This document shows, piece by piece, positions 51,225-60,325 of a DNA stretch of 64,000 nt (position 1 is the stretch's first letter; each line of letters opens with the position of its first letter). The notes under the pieces are model-generated. The model ran no database searches and had not been told where the DNA came from. It saw only the letters and a program-made list of their open reading frames with translations. The DNA comes from Mesobacillus foraminis (GTDB lineage Bacteria > Bacillota > Bacilli > Bacillales > Cytobacillaceae): contig NZ_SLVV01000008.1 of assembly GCF_004340465.1 (NCBI RefSeq), positions 282,121-346,120 of the forward strand, given 5' to 3'. The translations under genes were made by a program, and so were the position numbers.

Positions 51225-51238
51225 TGAAAGCGTACACA
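51225..51238 (+). promoter_or_regulatory. cre-like site between cdd and nupC
   Basis: TGAAAGCGTACACA matches 12 of 14 cre positions. It may repress nupC or act as an internal roadblock. Confidence 0.4.
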
Positions 51239-51275
51239 GCTCAGAATGTCATCTTACATCCGGGAGGAACTCACA

Positions 51276-52460
51276 ATGAAATATCTCATTGCGATCGTTG
51301 GGTTGCTTGTTGTATTTGGACTGGCTTACATGGTTAGCAATAATAAGAAGAATATTAAATTTAAACCGATTATCATGATGGTCATCATCCAGATGATCCT
51401 TGCATTTTTACTACTAAATACAACATTGGGTCTCGTTTTGATCCAGGGAATTGCCGGTGTGTTCACGAAATTGCTGGAATATGCGGGCAGCGGGATTTCC
51501 TTCGTGTTTGGAGGTCTGGCGAATGAAGGGGAATCTCCTTTCTTCATCAATGTCCTGCTTCCAATTGTCTTTATCTCTGTTTTAATCGGAATCTTTCAGT
51601 ATCTTAAAATACTTCCTTTTGTCATGAAAGGAATCGGGTTATTGCTCAGCAAAGTGAATGGCATGGGGAAACTGGAGTCCTATAACGCCGTCGCTTCTGC
51701 GATGATCGGCCAGTCGGAAGTATTCATTACGGTGAAAAAGCAGCTTGGCCAGCTTTCCGAGCAGCGGCTGTACACTCTGTGTGCTTCCGCGATGTCAACG
51801 GTATCCATGTCGATTGTCGGAGCGTACATGACGATGGTCGAGCCGAGGTATGTAGTGACTGCTCTTGTCATCAACCTGTTTGGCGGCTTTATCATTGCCT
51901 CCATCATTAATCCGTACGATGTGGATCCGGCCGAAGATATTCTGGACATCCAGGAGGAAGAAGAAAAGCAAAGCTTCTTCGAAATGATCGGGGAGTACAT
52001 CCTTGATGGATTCAAAGTGGCCGTGATTGTCGGCGCGATGCTGATTGGTTTCGTTGCCTTAATGGAAGGAATTAATAATGTCTTTGATTTAGCTTTCGGC
52101 ATCTCCTTCCAGCAGATCCTTGGCTATATCTTCTCACCAATTGCCGTGATCATGGGAGTTCCTCTTGCGGAAGCCGTACAGGCAGGCGGCATTATGGCCA
52201 CGAAGCTTGTCACGAATGAATTTGTTGCCATGATGGATCTTGCTAAAATGGCAGAAGACTTCAGCCCGCGCACACTGGGAATCATTTCCGTCTTCCTTGT
52301 CTCCTTTGCCAACTTCTCCTCTATCGGAATTGTGGCAGGTGCTGTTAAAAGCTTGAACGAACAAAAAGGCAATGTGGTCGCAAGGTTTGGATTAAAGCTT
52401 TTATACGGAGCTTCATTGGTAAGTGTATTATCCGCTGTGATTGTCAGCATTATTTTATAG
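51276..52460 (+). CDS. nupC: Concentrative nucleoside transporter, NupC family
   Basis: Proton-coupled nucleoside uptake. 394 residues with about 10 helices; [45 protein letters not shown] and [17 protein letters not shown] (FANFSS motif) are family-specific. ATG 51276 has CGGGAGGAA 7 nt upstream; the frame extends ten codons further but that segment lacks a start signal. Last gene of the operon. Confidence 0.95.
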   Translation: MKYLIAIVGLLVVFGLAYMVSNNKKNIKFKPIIMMVIIQMILAFLLLNTTLGLVLIQGIAGVFTKLLEYAGSGISFVFGGLANEGESPFFINVLLPIVFISVLIGIFQYLKILPFVMKGIGLLLSKVNGMGKLESYNAVASAMIGQSEVFITVKKQLGQLSEQRLYTLCASAMSTVSMSIVGAYMTMVEPRYVVTALVINLFGGFIIASIINPYDVDPAEDILDIQEEEEKQSFFEMIGEYILDGFKVAVIVGAMLIGFVALMEGINNVFDLAFGISFQQILGYIFSPIAVIMGVPLAEAVQAGGIMATKLVTNEFVAMMDLAKMAEDFSPRTLGIISVFLVSFANFSSIGIVAGAVKSLNEQKGNVVARFGLKLLYGASLVSVLSAVIVSIIL

Positions 52461-52515
52461 ATTCCGGAGCAGCCCGATACGAGGTTTCATCGAGGACCTC
52501 CCGGATTCATTGGAA

Positions 52516-52553
52516 ACAGCCCTTTAGGAAAAAATCTTAAAGGGCTGTTTTTT
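52516..52553 (+). terminator. Terminator of the pdp operon
   Basis: ACAGCCCTTTA pairs with TAAAGGGCTGT, then TTTTTTCAT. Confidence 0.85.
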
Positions 52554-52739
52554 CATATTCAATAGTAGATATAGGAACCGGTTATATCCTTTACAAATAT
52601 AGTTACTGGCACCGCCTTCGCCAAATAACATGGCAGCCACACTCGCTGCCCAGCCTAATGCAATAGAAATTTCTGCTGCTCTATACTATACCACCTCTGG
52701 GCTTGTTTAAACCTGTGATGTTATAGGGATAAAGTAATT
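52554..52739 (-). other. Possible remnant of a membrane protein gene
   Basis: The minus strand between about 52690 and 52560 reads ISIALGWAASVAAMLFGEGG followed by ASNYICKGYNR, a hydrophobic, Gly/Ala-rich stretch unlike random sequence. No start, binding site or recognisable family, so it is listed only as a possible fragment. Confidence 0.25.
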
Positions 52740-53189
52740 TTTTGATTTTTTTAGAGGAGGACCGTGTTTCAATGATAAGAGGGATTCTTTGTTTTTGCTA
52801 GACGGTTGGATAATGGGTTTCAATTTTTTTAAGGTGACTGATGTGAGGTGTTTAAAATAAAAGGTAGATTTAGAATCTTGTTCGCAGGGAGGACGCGGGT
52901 CTAATGATACAACTGTTCTTAAAAATGATTTAATACAATTGTTCACGGTGTGGACAGGGGTTATGCAATAAACGTTGTTTTTTAAAATGACCTAACATCC
53001 GTGGTCATGGAGTGGAGAATGTTTTTTTCTAAGTTTTATGATTTCTAGTTACATTTTTTAAGGAACTGACTGCCGCCCTTGTTCACAGGGAGGCCACGGA
53101 TTTTTCAATAAACTAAGTTTTATGTTTACAAAGTTACCTTGTAAAAGGAACTATCAGACCCGGTGTTCACGGTACGGACACAGGTTTTT
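52740..53189. repeat. Degenerate ~33-nt interspersed repeats
   Basis: A unit like GTTCACRGGNNGGACACG followed by GGTTTTTCAATAA recurs at about 52880, 52941, 53001 (poor), 53081 and 53164, with related pieces at about 52751 and 52807. Spacing is 60-83 nt. Two more copies lie at 62029 and 62249. No gene is supported in the stretch. Confidence 0.6.
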
Positions 53190-53285
53190 TAATAAAACAA
53201 AATAATCGATGCATAACTGAAAATAATCGATGCATAAATGCAACTTATCCATCAATAAATGAAAATAATCAATGCATAACGGCCA
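53190..53285. repeat. 21-bp phased array, ATCGATGCATAA core
   Basis: Cores with TAA at 53193, 53214, 53235, 53256 and 53277, exactly 21 bp apart; consensus AATAATCGATGCATAA plus a short variable part. It immediately follows the last 33-nt repeat copy. The same core array occurs at 62.06-62.13 kb. Confidence 0.8.
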
Positions 53286-53380
53286 AGTGCCGTGGAACTG
53301 GACATCAAGGGGATTTGGTAAAACTCCTGTATAGTTCTTTTGGACCGGATGTCTTATACTCATGGTAGGGGGGTGGAGAA

Positions 53381-53620
53381 ATGGCTACGAAAAGTCATGA
53401 ATTAGCGAGTGGCTGGACTTTGATTGCGCATCGATCTTACAAGCTGTTTTCGAATGAGAATTTGTATGTTCTGATCGATCAGGATAATGACGTGGCGATG
53501 CAGTTCGCCGTGAGAGACCAGGAGTTTGAGGTCGTCTCCTCCAATTGGGGCTTAAACTTCAAGATGATTCCTGCATTTAAAACGATCAAGGTGCTGAATG
53601 TTCCTGAAGAAGATGAATGA
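53381..53620 (+). CDS. Hypothetical 79-residue protein
   Basis: Starts MATKSHELASGWTLIAHRSY; soluble, with aromatic and acidic residues and no membrane segment; ends VPEEDE. A strong ribosome binding site GGGGGGTGGAGAA precedes the ATG and a strong terminator follows at 53691, so it is likely expressed alone. Family not recognised. Confidence 0.6.
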   Translation: MATKSHELASGWTLIAHRSYKLFSNENLYVLIDQDNDVAMQFAVRDQEFEVVSSNWGLNFKMIPAFKTIKVLNVPEEDE

Positions 53621-53690
53621 CGGATGGGGGAATGCCGTGCTCCAGACATGGAGCGGTCTCTGTGCAGGTCCCGATGCACTTTTAAGTTAA

Positions 53691-53735
53691 AAAGAACCTA
53701 CCAAACTTACTAAGCTTGGATAGGTTCTTTTTTTA
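53691..53735. terminator. Bidirectional terminator
   Basis: AAAGAACCTA-CCAA-CTTA pairs with TAAG-TTGG-TAGGTTCTTT with small mismatches and has A/T-runs at both ends; it lies between convergent genes. Confidence 0.8.
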
Positions 53736-53776
53736 GCGGGCTGCCTCAATTTTTACAAGTCGCAAAGAATCCGAAA

Positions 53777-55042
53777 TTATGAAGCGCTTAATACCTTTGC
53801 TTCCTTTTTCTCTTCTTTTATAAGAAGGACGCCTGCCAGCCCCATCAAGGAAAACAGGATAGGAATAAGGTATCCGTAATGATAGCCTGCATGGAGGGCG
53901 TTCTGCGGGAACAGGTCGAGCACATTTCCGAAAACGATAGGCAATAAGAGTGCGCTCAGGAATCCGCCCATATTCGCAAAACCGGTGACGGTGCCGACCT
54001 CTTTCATCGGAAAGGATCCCCGGACGACGGAGAAGGTCAGGGAGCTTGCCCCATTTCCAAACCCGATGATAAATAGCAGAGCGATTACCAGTACAAATGG
54101 CGGTTTTACGCCGGATAAAAACAGCCCGATCCAGCTCAAAACAACAATGAGGTGAATGAGGGTATAGATTTTTTTAATGGACCCCAGCCGGCTTGTCAGC
54201 CACCCAATCAGGGGACCGCCCATCATGGCCCCGAAAAGGCCGTACATCACAAGCGCGCTCGCCCCGGAACGGGACAGGTCAAATACATGAATGCCATAAG
54301 GAACGGCCCATGAACCAACGAATCCTATATAGGTGCCGACAAGTCCAAAGTGGCAAAGGAAGGTTGCCCAAGCCTGTCGGGTCGTTGCAATCCGGCGCAG
54401 GATTTTCGAGACACTTTCCCGTTCCTGCTTGGGGCGCTTCTTCTCTTCGAAATCCGCTTTTATCATTTTTTTAGGTTTTGACACGAGAACCATATATATC
54501 AGATAGGAGGTAACCATTAGAATCATGCCGATGCTAAGGAATGGCACTCTCCAGCCCGCGAATGAAATCCAGGCGGAATACGGGACGGTAGCGGTTAATG
54601 AACCCAGCCCGGCAAACATGGAAATCATGCCGATTAATTTTACAAATTCCCCTGCTTTGAACCATTGGCTTAAAATCAGGACCAGGTTGACAAAGATGGC
54701 GGAATCGCCAACCCCAACCAGCAGCCGGGAGAAAATTAACACAAATTCATTCGGCGCAAGGCTGTAGCTTACACTTCCAATTCCGGTGAGGAGCGTACCG
54801 ATAATCAGAAAACGATTGGGGCCATACCGGTCAGATAATAAACCAATTGGGATCTGCAGTCCCGCATAGGCTAAAAATTGGATCGAGCTCATAAGGCCGA
54901 TGGTGGAAGCCGAAACCTCAAAGTCTCTCATTAACTGATCGGTAATAAGGCCAGGAGCTGTCCGCTGGCTCACAATTAAAAAATAAGCAAAGATGACAGT
55001 ACCGAATACAACCCATCTATAACTGCTTTCCTGTTTATTCAT
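53777..55042 (-). CDS. MFS transporter
   Basis: 421 residues, 12 membrane segments. YFLIVSQRTAPGLITDQLMR and LLSDRYGPNRFLIIGTLLTG (the MFS loop 2-3 motif) are visible, with a basic central loop KPKKMIKADFEEKKRPKQER. Substrate unknown. ATG 55042 is chosen because homologues begin about there; the open frame extends 36 codons upstream through sequence that looks non-coding. A structured RNA with a terminator lies upstream and may control it. Confidence 0.8.
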   Translation of the reverse strand: MNKQESSYRWVVFGTVIFAYFLIVSQRTAPGLITDQLMRDFEVSASTIGLMSSIQFLAYAGLQIPIGLLSDRYGPNRFLIIGTLLTGIGSVSYSLAPNEFVLIFSRLLVGVGDSAIFVNLVLILSQWFKAGEFVKLIGMISMFAGLGSLTATVPYSAWISFAGWRVPFLSIGMILMVTSYLIYMVLVSKPKKMIKADFEEKKRPKQERESVSKILRRIATTRQAWATFLCHFGLVGTYIGFVGSWAVPYGIHVFDLSRSGASALVMYGLFGAMMGGPLIGWLTSRLGSIKKIYTLIHLIVVLSWIGLFLSGVKPPFVLVIALLFIIGFGNGASSLTFSVVRGSFPMKEVGTVTGFANMGGFLSALLLPIVFGNVLDLFPQNALHAGYHYGYLIPILFSLMGLAGVLLIKEEKKEAKVLSAS

Positions 55043-55155
55043 GGTGATGCATCTTCTTTCGTTTTGTATTGGCAATAAAGAAAAAGTCGTGCGGAGAGTT
55101 ATTTCGTCTTTTATAGGTGATTTTGCCTGAATAAAATTATAACGCTCCAATGGCT

Positions 55156-55237
55156 GAAAAAACAGACTCGGTGCCCGAATCGTGACGATTGTCCCTGTAG
55201 GGTAAAGCTAAAGGCTGTGCATTCTGCCGTCAGTCTG
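55156..55237 (-). ncRNA. Structured leader or small RNA ending in an intrinsic terminator
   Basis: On the minus strand CAGACT (55236-55231 side) pairs with AGTCTG (55168-55163) and is followed by TTTTTT (55162-55157). Inside are GGC-GCC, CCC-TACA-GGG and AATCG-TCA-CGATT hairpins, giving a closed multi-branched fold of about 75 nt. It lies about 115 nt upstream of the MFS start. I recognise no named riboswitch class. It could be a cis-acting attenuator or a free small RNA. Confidence 0.5.
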
Positions 55238-55384
55238 GTTTAAATAAAAATTGATACATAATTTTCATTAAAAACAGGGTGGAGGCAATTTAGCCAATAA
55301 ACAGCAGGAAGTTGTTCCTCAGGTCATGTTTGGAATGAAAACAACAGCAGGTCTGTAAATGTTTTACAGCTATTAGGAATATAG

Positions 55385-55805
55385 AGTGTCCAATCAGGAA
55401 TAAAACGTGAGCAATCAGGAATAAAGATGGCCTAATCAGGAATAAAAGCTCGGCATCGGGATAGAAGATCGGCAATGGGTGAACATCGGGAATAAAATCA
55501 TGCACATCAGGAATAAATCAGCACACATCGGGAATAAAACGGCGAACATCGGGAATAAGTCGAGCACATCGGAATAAGTCAGCATACATCGGGAATAAAA
55601 CGGTGCACATCGGGAATAAGTTAGCACACATCGAGAATAAAATGACACACATCGGGAATAAACCAGCAAACATTGGGTAAAAAGCGACCTACATCGGAAT
55701 AAGTCAGCAACATCAGTATTAAAACGACGCACATTGGAATAAGTCAGCGTTCATCGGGAATAAATCGACATTCCTCCGAAATAAGTCGCTCAACATCAGG
55801 AATAT
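55385..55805. repeat. 21-bp phased array, CATCGGGAATAAA core
   Basis: About 20 copies of ACATCGGGAATAAA (variants AATCAGGAATAAA at the left end) with TAA at 55401, 55422, 55443, 55462, then 55493, 55514, 55535, 55556, 55575, 55596, 55617, 55638, 55659, 55678 and so on to 55782. Most steps are 21 bp (a few 19, 20 or 22). The 7-8 nt between cores vary. Open minus-strand frames with seven-residue periodicity (YSRCVxx, LFLIxxx) are by-products. Confidence 0.9.
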
Positions 55806-55972
55806 GCCTACCCATCTTAAAATTTTGCCACGATTTGTTTAAAAACCAGTAACTTTGATGTCTGAAGTTCAGGGAGATACATACAATTTCATAGGTTATG
55901 ACGCAGTGGCTGTTCAAAAGCAGGTTGGACAGCGAGCAGAAAGTTTACAAGTCTACTATAGAGGTGATCGTG

Positions 55973-56431
55973 GTGAATCAGCCGGAAATGAGAGTGATCT
56001 CATACAGCCCCAAGTACGGGGAGCAAACGGTGGCGATGTGGCGGGAGAGCAAGGAAAGGGCCATCGGCGTGAAGGAGCTGCACAGCTTTGAAAATCATCT
56101 GCACTTTTTGAATCATATCCTGCCGGATGAGTATCAAATCGAGCTGGCCATGCTTGGCGAAGAAGTGGCGGGGATGATTGCCTATAATGAAAAAGAAATA
56201 GGCCAGCTCTATATTCACCGCAACTATCAGGGAATGGGCATCGGGCAGATTTTATTGGACAGGGCAAAGGCACAATCAAGCGGGAGGCTCACTTTATATA
56301 CGTTTGAAGTCAATAAAATAGCGCAGCGATTTTATGAAAAGAATGGCTTCCATATCCTTGGCAGAGGGTATGAAAATGAGGAGAACCTGCCGGATATCAA
56401 GTATGAGTGGGCAAGGGATCTAGAGGCGTGA
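55973..56431 (+). CDS. GNAT-family N-acetyltransferase
   Basis: 152 residues. The acetyl-CoA site is IGQLYIHRNYQGMGIGQILL (motif A, R/Q-x-x-G-x-G) with FEVNKIAQRFYEKNGF (motif B). GTG 55973 is preferred, with GAGGTGATC upstream; the frame remains open to 55898 without a start signal. Substrate unknown. It follows the phased array and stands alone. Confidence 0.85.
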   Translation: MNQPEMRVISYSPKYGEQTVAMWRESKERAIGVKELHSFENHLHFLNHILPDEYQIELAMLGEEVAGMIAYNEKEIGQLYIHRNYQGMGIGQILLDRAKAQSSGRLTLYTFEVNKIAQRFYEKNGFHILGRGYENEENLPDIKYEWARDLEA

Positions 56432-56661
56432 GCAGGTGCCTGTGTTTTGACTTCCGAAGGTTGCCGGGCCATTTCTCTTACAGGTATATTCGCATGATTC
56501 AGAAGACACTATCAGTTTCCCGATTATTTTAGTAAAATAGCAATATCATGCTGCTAATTTTGAAAAAGGATTGCTTCATGAGCGGACAGGCGTGCCTTTT
56601 TTTAACCTGGACGTGTTTACATAAAATCATTTCAGCCATGAAATTTACAGGAGAGATTGAC

Positions 56662-57726
56662 GTGAAGGATATTTTAAAAATTGGAAGTGCCTTTATAGGG
56701 GTCATCGTTGGGGCTGGGTTTGCCTCTGGACAGGAGATCCTGCAATACTTTACTAGTTTTGGACTGCTGGGCACTTTGGGGGCGGTGCTGTCGACGGTTC
56801 TGTTTACGTATATTGGCATGCTCCTTGTCTGGCTTGGAAGCTATACAAAAACCACCTCGCATAAGGAGGTCATCTACCGGATCAGCGGCCGGTACCTCGG
56901 TACGGTCATCGACTATATCCTGATTTTTACTCTCTTTGGGGTAGGCGTTGTCATGCTTGCGGGTGCCGGCTCCAACCTGAATCAACAGTTCGGGCTGCCG
57001 TTCTTTGCCGGAACGACGATTATGACGCTGCTCGTCATCATGACGGGGTTGTTGAAGGTCAATCGAGTGGTATCGATTATCGGCAGTATCACGCCGTTCC
57101 TCATTTTATTTGTCGTTGTGATCTCGATTTACAGCCTGGTTTCGATGGATGGAACGTTTGCGGAGCTTGACCGGGCGGCACAATCTGCTTCGAAGGCACT
57201 GCCGAACTGGTTTGTTTCCAGCATTAACTATGTTTCCTTTAATGTGGCGGTCGGGGCCTCGATGTCGATTGTCATGGGAGGGGTTGAAAAGAACCCGAGG
57301 ACGGCAGCGGCAGGAGGGCTTGCCGGCGGACTGGTGCTGGGCATCATGATCCTATTAAGCCACCTGGCCATCTTTACAAACTTTGGGGAAGTTGGCACTC
57401 TGGACATGCCGATGCTGGGAATCGTCAATCAATTTTCCCCTGCGCTGGGCGTGCTGATGTCCATCGTCATTTTTGGCATGATCTATAATACCGCCATTGG
57501 AATGTTTTTCTCGTTTACAGCCCGGTTTGCCGAGTCGGGAACCAAGAGATTCAAAACCTTTTTTATCTCCACGATGACTCTCGGCTATTTGGCCAGCTAC
57601 ATCGGATTTACCAGCCTCGTCAGCTACTTCTATCCATTAATTGGCTACCTGGGACTGGTTTTAATCGCCGTGCTGATTGTGTCACCGTTTATTATTAGAA
57701 AGCAGGACAAGAAGATGGCCCGTTAA
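56662..57726 (+). CDS. YkvI-type membrane protein (APC superfamily transporter)
   Basis: 354 residues, about 10 helices. FIGVIVGAGFASGQEILQYF is the YkvI-family signature (a broken first helix with the GxGxASGQE substrate site); VAVGASMSIVMGGVEKNPRT follows. GTG 56662 has AGGAG 8 nt upstream and the protein then begins MKDILKIGSAFIG. Function is not established; distant to branched-chain or nucleobase permeases. A terminator overlaps its stop. Confidence 0.82.
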   Translation: MKDILKIGSAFIGVIVGAGFASGQEILQYFTSFGLLGTLGAVLSTVLFTYIGMLLVWLGSYTKTTSHKEVIYRISGRYLGTVIDYILIFTLFGVGVVMLAGAGSNLNQQFGLPFFAGTTIMTLLVIMTGLLKVNRVVSIIGSITPFLILFVVVISIYSLVSMDGTFAELDRAAQSASKALPNWFVSSINYVSFNVAVGASMSIVMGGVEKNPRTAAAGGLAGGLVLGIMILLSHLAIFTNFGEVGTLDMPMLGIVNQFSPALGVLMSIVIFGMIYNTAIGMFFSFTARFAESGTKRFKTFFISTMTLGYLASYIGFTSLVSYFYPLIGYLGLVLIAVLIVSPFIIRKQDKKMAR

Positions 57727-57743
57727 AGAACGGGCTATTTTTT
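57716..57743 (+). terminator. Terminator of the ykvI-like gene
   Basis: GGCCCGTT pairs with AACGGGCT across the stop codon, then ATTTTTT. Confidence 0.8.
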
Positions 57744-57987
57744 ATGCTTTAGGAAGAGCCGCATGAGAGGGCGGGCCATTCCAGGGTGAGTGGACAGAGA
57801 AAGCAGGACCCATCATAATTGAATTGTTTCAGTGTTCACCGGACATTTCTTTATCATGAGGAGTGCTTGGTACATGGTTATCAAATATATACCAATGAAA
57901 TATAATAATAATCGATAATATATTATTGAAAAACGATAAATAGTGTATTACAATCAATTTGAACAATAATGAAGTGAGGTGCTTTTT

Positions 57988-58470
57988 GTGGAACGAGGTT
58001 CAACACTGTTTTTAAAGATAGCGGTTATTCTTATTGGAATCCCGGTTCTTGCGCTGTGCATCTTTCTGGTGCCTCAGGTTGGGAACTTTGCAGCTGAATT
58101 GTATCCGGACCATGCTTATTTGAAATACCTTGTCTTTATCGATCTGTATGGTACGGCCATCCCTTTTTACTTTGCCCTGTATCAGGCTTTTAAACTGTTA
58201 AGCTATATTGACAAGAATAAAGCTTTTTCGGAATTATCGGTTGGAGCTTTAAAGAAGATAAAATACTGCGCCATCACAATCAGCGGTTTATATGTAATTG
58301 GCATGCCGCTTTTCTATCTGATTGCGGAGAGGGACGACGCCCCGGGCTTCATCCTGATCGGAATGGTCCTTATTTTAGCTTCATTGGTCATAGCGGTCTT
58401 TGCTGCCGTTCTCCAAAGGCTTTTGCAGGAAGCGATCAATATAAAATCAGAAAATGATTTAACGGTCTGA
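57988..58470 (+). CDS. DUF2975 membrane protein
   Basis: 160 residues with four membrane segments (about 7-27, 45-67, 90-110, 120-142), matching DUF2975 by layout and by the LSYIDKNKAFSELSVGALKK loop. GTG 57988 has GAGGTG 6 nt upstream. Encoded with a short XRE regulator 9 nt downstream, a frequent pairing in Firmicutes. The promoter region 57890-57960 is rich in imperfect TATCGATAA-like palindromes, probably bound by that regulator. Confidence 0.85.
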   Translation: MERGSTLFLKIAVILIGIPVLALCIFLVPQVGNFAAELYPDHAYLKYLVFIDLYGTAIPFYFALYQAFKLLSYIDKNKAFSELSVGALKKIKYCAITISGLYVIGMPLFYLIAERDDAPGFILIGMVLILASLVIAVFAAVLQRLLQEAINIKSENDLTV

Positions 58471-58479
58471 GGTGAAACT

Positions 58480-58704
58480 ATGGCGATTATAATCAATATC
58501 GATGTGATGCTGGCGAAACGGAAAATGAGCGTGACAGAGCTGTCGGAGCGGGTCGGGATTACGATGGCAAATCTGTCCATATTGAAAAATGGGAAGGCAA
58601 AAGCTGTTCGGTTTTCGACGCTGGAGGGAATTTGCAAGGCTCTGGATTGTCAGCCTGGAGATATCCTCGAATACCGGAGTGACGAAGACAGTCAAGGATC
58701 GTAA
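58480..58704 (+). CDS. XRE-family HTH regulator (YozG-like)
   Basis: 74 residues, nearly all one HTH domain: LAKRKMSVTELSERVGITMA, NLSILKNGKAKAVRFSTLEG and ICKALDCQPGDILEY. ATG has TGAGGTG upstream. The partner membrane protein may tether or inactivate it, giving a signal-responsive autoregulated pair (known arrangement, mechanism inferred). Confidence 0.9.
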   Translation: MAIIINIDVMLAKRKMSVTELSERVGITMANLSILKNGKAKAVRFSTLEGICKALDCQPGDILEYRSDEDSQGS

Positions 58705-58897
58705 TGGGAGAGTTGTGCCATTGGAAGGACATGGAAGGGTGATTCTTGGACAAAACGGTGTCTTCTATCCCGGTTTTAGAAGTTTTTATATGAGCGGACT
58801 GCAGGAACTCTCCTTTTCCATAAATCTGGGCTTGACCCTTTGATTTTCATCGTTCTCGTCTCTTCTTATAAAAAATCATTATGGAAACTCATAAATC

Positions 58898-58940
58898 AAA
58901 AACCAAGAATGCTGAAATCAACCGGCATCCTTGGTTTTCT
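58898..58940. terminator. Bidirectional terminator
   Basis: AAACCAAG-ATGC pairs with GCAT-CTTGGTTT around 12 nt, with A/T-runs on both sides; it serves the arabinanase gene and probably the XRE gene. Confidence 0.75.
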
Positions 58941-58974
58941 TTATATTACATGTGTAAGCGGATTCATTTTTTAG

Positions 58975-59934
58975 CTAATAAGTTGGCCACCCTTGTGAAT
59001 CCCAATACAGGTCATTGATCAGCATGGTTGGCATTCCGTTGTTGAGGGCGTCGTAGGCATGGCGGATGATGATGTTATTGTTGTACACGTCCTGATGCCC
59101 CGGGCCTTTCCACTGGCTGTTTCCTGCATCGAGGATGGTGCCGCCGCCTTTCATCATGTCGACGCCGTTTTTGTCCAGGTAAGGACCGGTAATCGACTTG
59201 GACCGGCCATAGGCGATTTTATAGGTGCTGTTGACTCCCTGGCAGCATCTGTCAAACGAGACAAACAAGTAATAATAACCGTTTCGATAGGTGATGTTAG
59301 GCGCTTCAATAGGGTTGTTTGGAGTACTCGGCCGGGAAGCGATGGAATAAATCGAGCCGGTTGGCTTCATCGTGTTCCTGTCCAGCTTGGTCAGTTTAAT
59401 GCCGCTCCAGAATGAACCGAAAGACAGCCATGGCTCTCCGTTCGCATCAATGACAAGGTCCCCATCGATGGCATTGTAATTATTCGAGCCTGTCGAGCGA
59501 ATCACCAGCCCGTCATCCCGCCATTGTCCGGAAGAGATGCTGTGTGTGGACAGAAGCCCGATCAAAGAGGTGTTGGTGCCAAAAGAAGATACGGAGTAAT
59601 ACATCCAGTACCGGCCGTTGTAATACGAAATATCCGGTGCCCACTGATTGGATTCATGGTTAGGCACATAGTTTTTCCACCACGCCAGCGGGGTTGGGAA
59701 AATGACTGGAGTCGCATACCAGTTCGTCCCATTGTCGGATCTCAGGACCCTGATTCCATTTTTGTTCGCTTCACCTGTCCCAAACACATACCAGGCAGAG
59801 CCTTCCTTGATCATCGAAGGATCATGAATCATTCTTTCTCCTGTAACATTCCAGAAAGCTGCACTAGCCGGTGAACCACTGCTGACTAAAAGAACAATAA
59901 CGAGTAAAAGTGACCATTTTTTTACGTGCTTCAT
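58975..59934 (-). CDS. abnA: Secreted endo-1,5-alpha-L-arabinanase (GH43)
   Basis: 319 residues. The signal peptide ends SASAA at about residue 26. GH43 five-bladed propeller catalytic residues: Asp in MIHDPSMIKEG, Asp in YNAIDGDLVIDANGE, and Glu in NPIEAPNITYRNGYYYLFVS. WAPDISYYNGRYWMYYS and GPGHQDVYNN are typical of arabinan endo-hydrolases. Degrades plant arabinan outside the cell. No arabinose transport or araBAD genes are in the window. The single gene has GGAGAAACAG upstream of ATG 59934. Confidence 0.93.
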   Translation of the reverse strand: MKHVKKWSLLLVIVLLVSSGSPASAAFWNVTGERMIHDPSMIKEGSAWYVFGTGEANKNGIRVLRSDNGTNWYATPVIFPTPLAWWKNYVPNHESNQWAPDISYYNGRYWMYYSVSSFGTNTSLIGLLSTHSISSGQWRDDGLVIRSTGSNNYNAIDGDLVIDANGEPWLSFGSFWSGIKLTKLDRNTMKPTGSIYSIASRPSTPNNPIEAPNITYRNGYYYLFVSFDRCCQGVNSTYKIAYGRSKSITGPYLDKNGVDMMKGGGTILDAGNSQWKGPGHQDVYNNNIIIRHAYDALNNGMPTMLINDLYWDSQGWPTY

Positions 59935-60325
59935 CTGTTTCTCCTCCCCAATATGAGCTGCTTTATTGCCGAACGATTGTAAAAGATCACCTCCTTAAAA
60001 GGGATTTACGGGAAGAGTGGGAACCTTATTTTTATAGGCAGGCTGAATGGTCACAGGTGAGGATGTGATGTATCGTTAATAAAAATATTAATCATTAGTC
60101 TTTTTACATTGTAAATAATTCGGAATTATTTGTAAACTAAAATTCCGACAATATTCGATTATTTTTATAAAAATAGTCCTAAAGAAAAGCCCCTTTAGAA
60201 TTGAATCTAAAAGGGCTTTGAGAGTGGTGTGTATTGGGGAGCGTTTTTTACCGCTTGCAAAACCATTCAAGCCAGCAAGCCAAAATTAAGGCGTGCATTT
60301 AATATTCATAAGAACAGCCCTTGTA
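59935..60325. other. Intergenic region with a palindrome and a terminator
   Basis: A strong hairpin AAAGCCC-TTTAGA/TCTAAAAGGGCTTT (60185-60219) ends the symporter transcript or isolates the arabinanase promoter. AAATAATTCGGAATTATTT near 60112-60131 is a near-perfect palindrome and a candidate operator. Nothing coding is supported. Confidence 0.5.

Noticed and set aside
53154-53363. 69-codon minus-strand frame with LCIDYF repeats
   Set aside because: By-product of the ATCGATGCATAA array.
55290-55732. Minus-strand frames with LFLIxxx and YSRCxxx periodicity
   Set aside because: By-product of the 21-bp phased array; low-complexity translation, no start signals.
55385-55805. CRISPR array
   Set aside because: The conserved part is only 13-14 nt, degenerate, and the variable part 7-8 nt, far too short for spacers; no cas genes nearby.
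58589-58843. 84-codon plus-strand frame overlapping the XRE gene
   Set aside because: Out of frame over the XRE coding region and without a start signal; the extra tail has no recognisable features.
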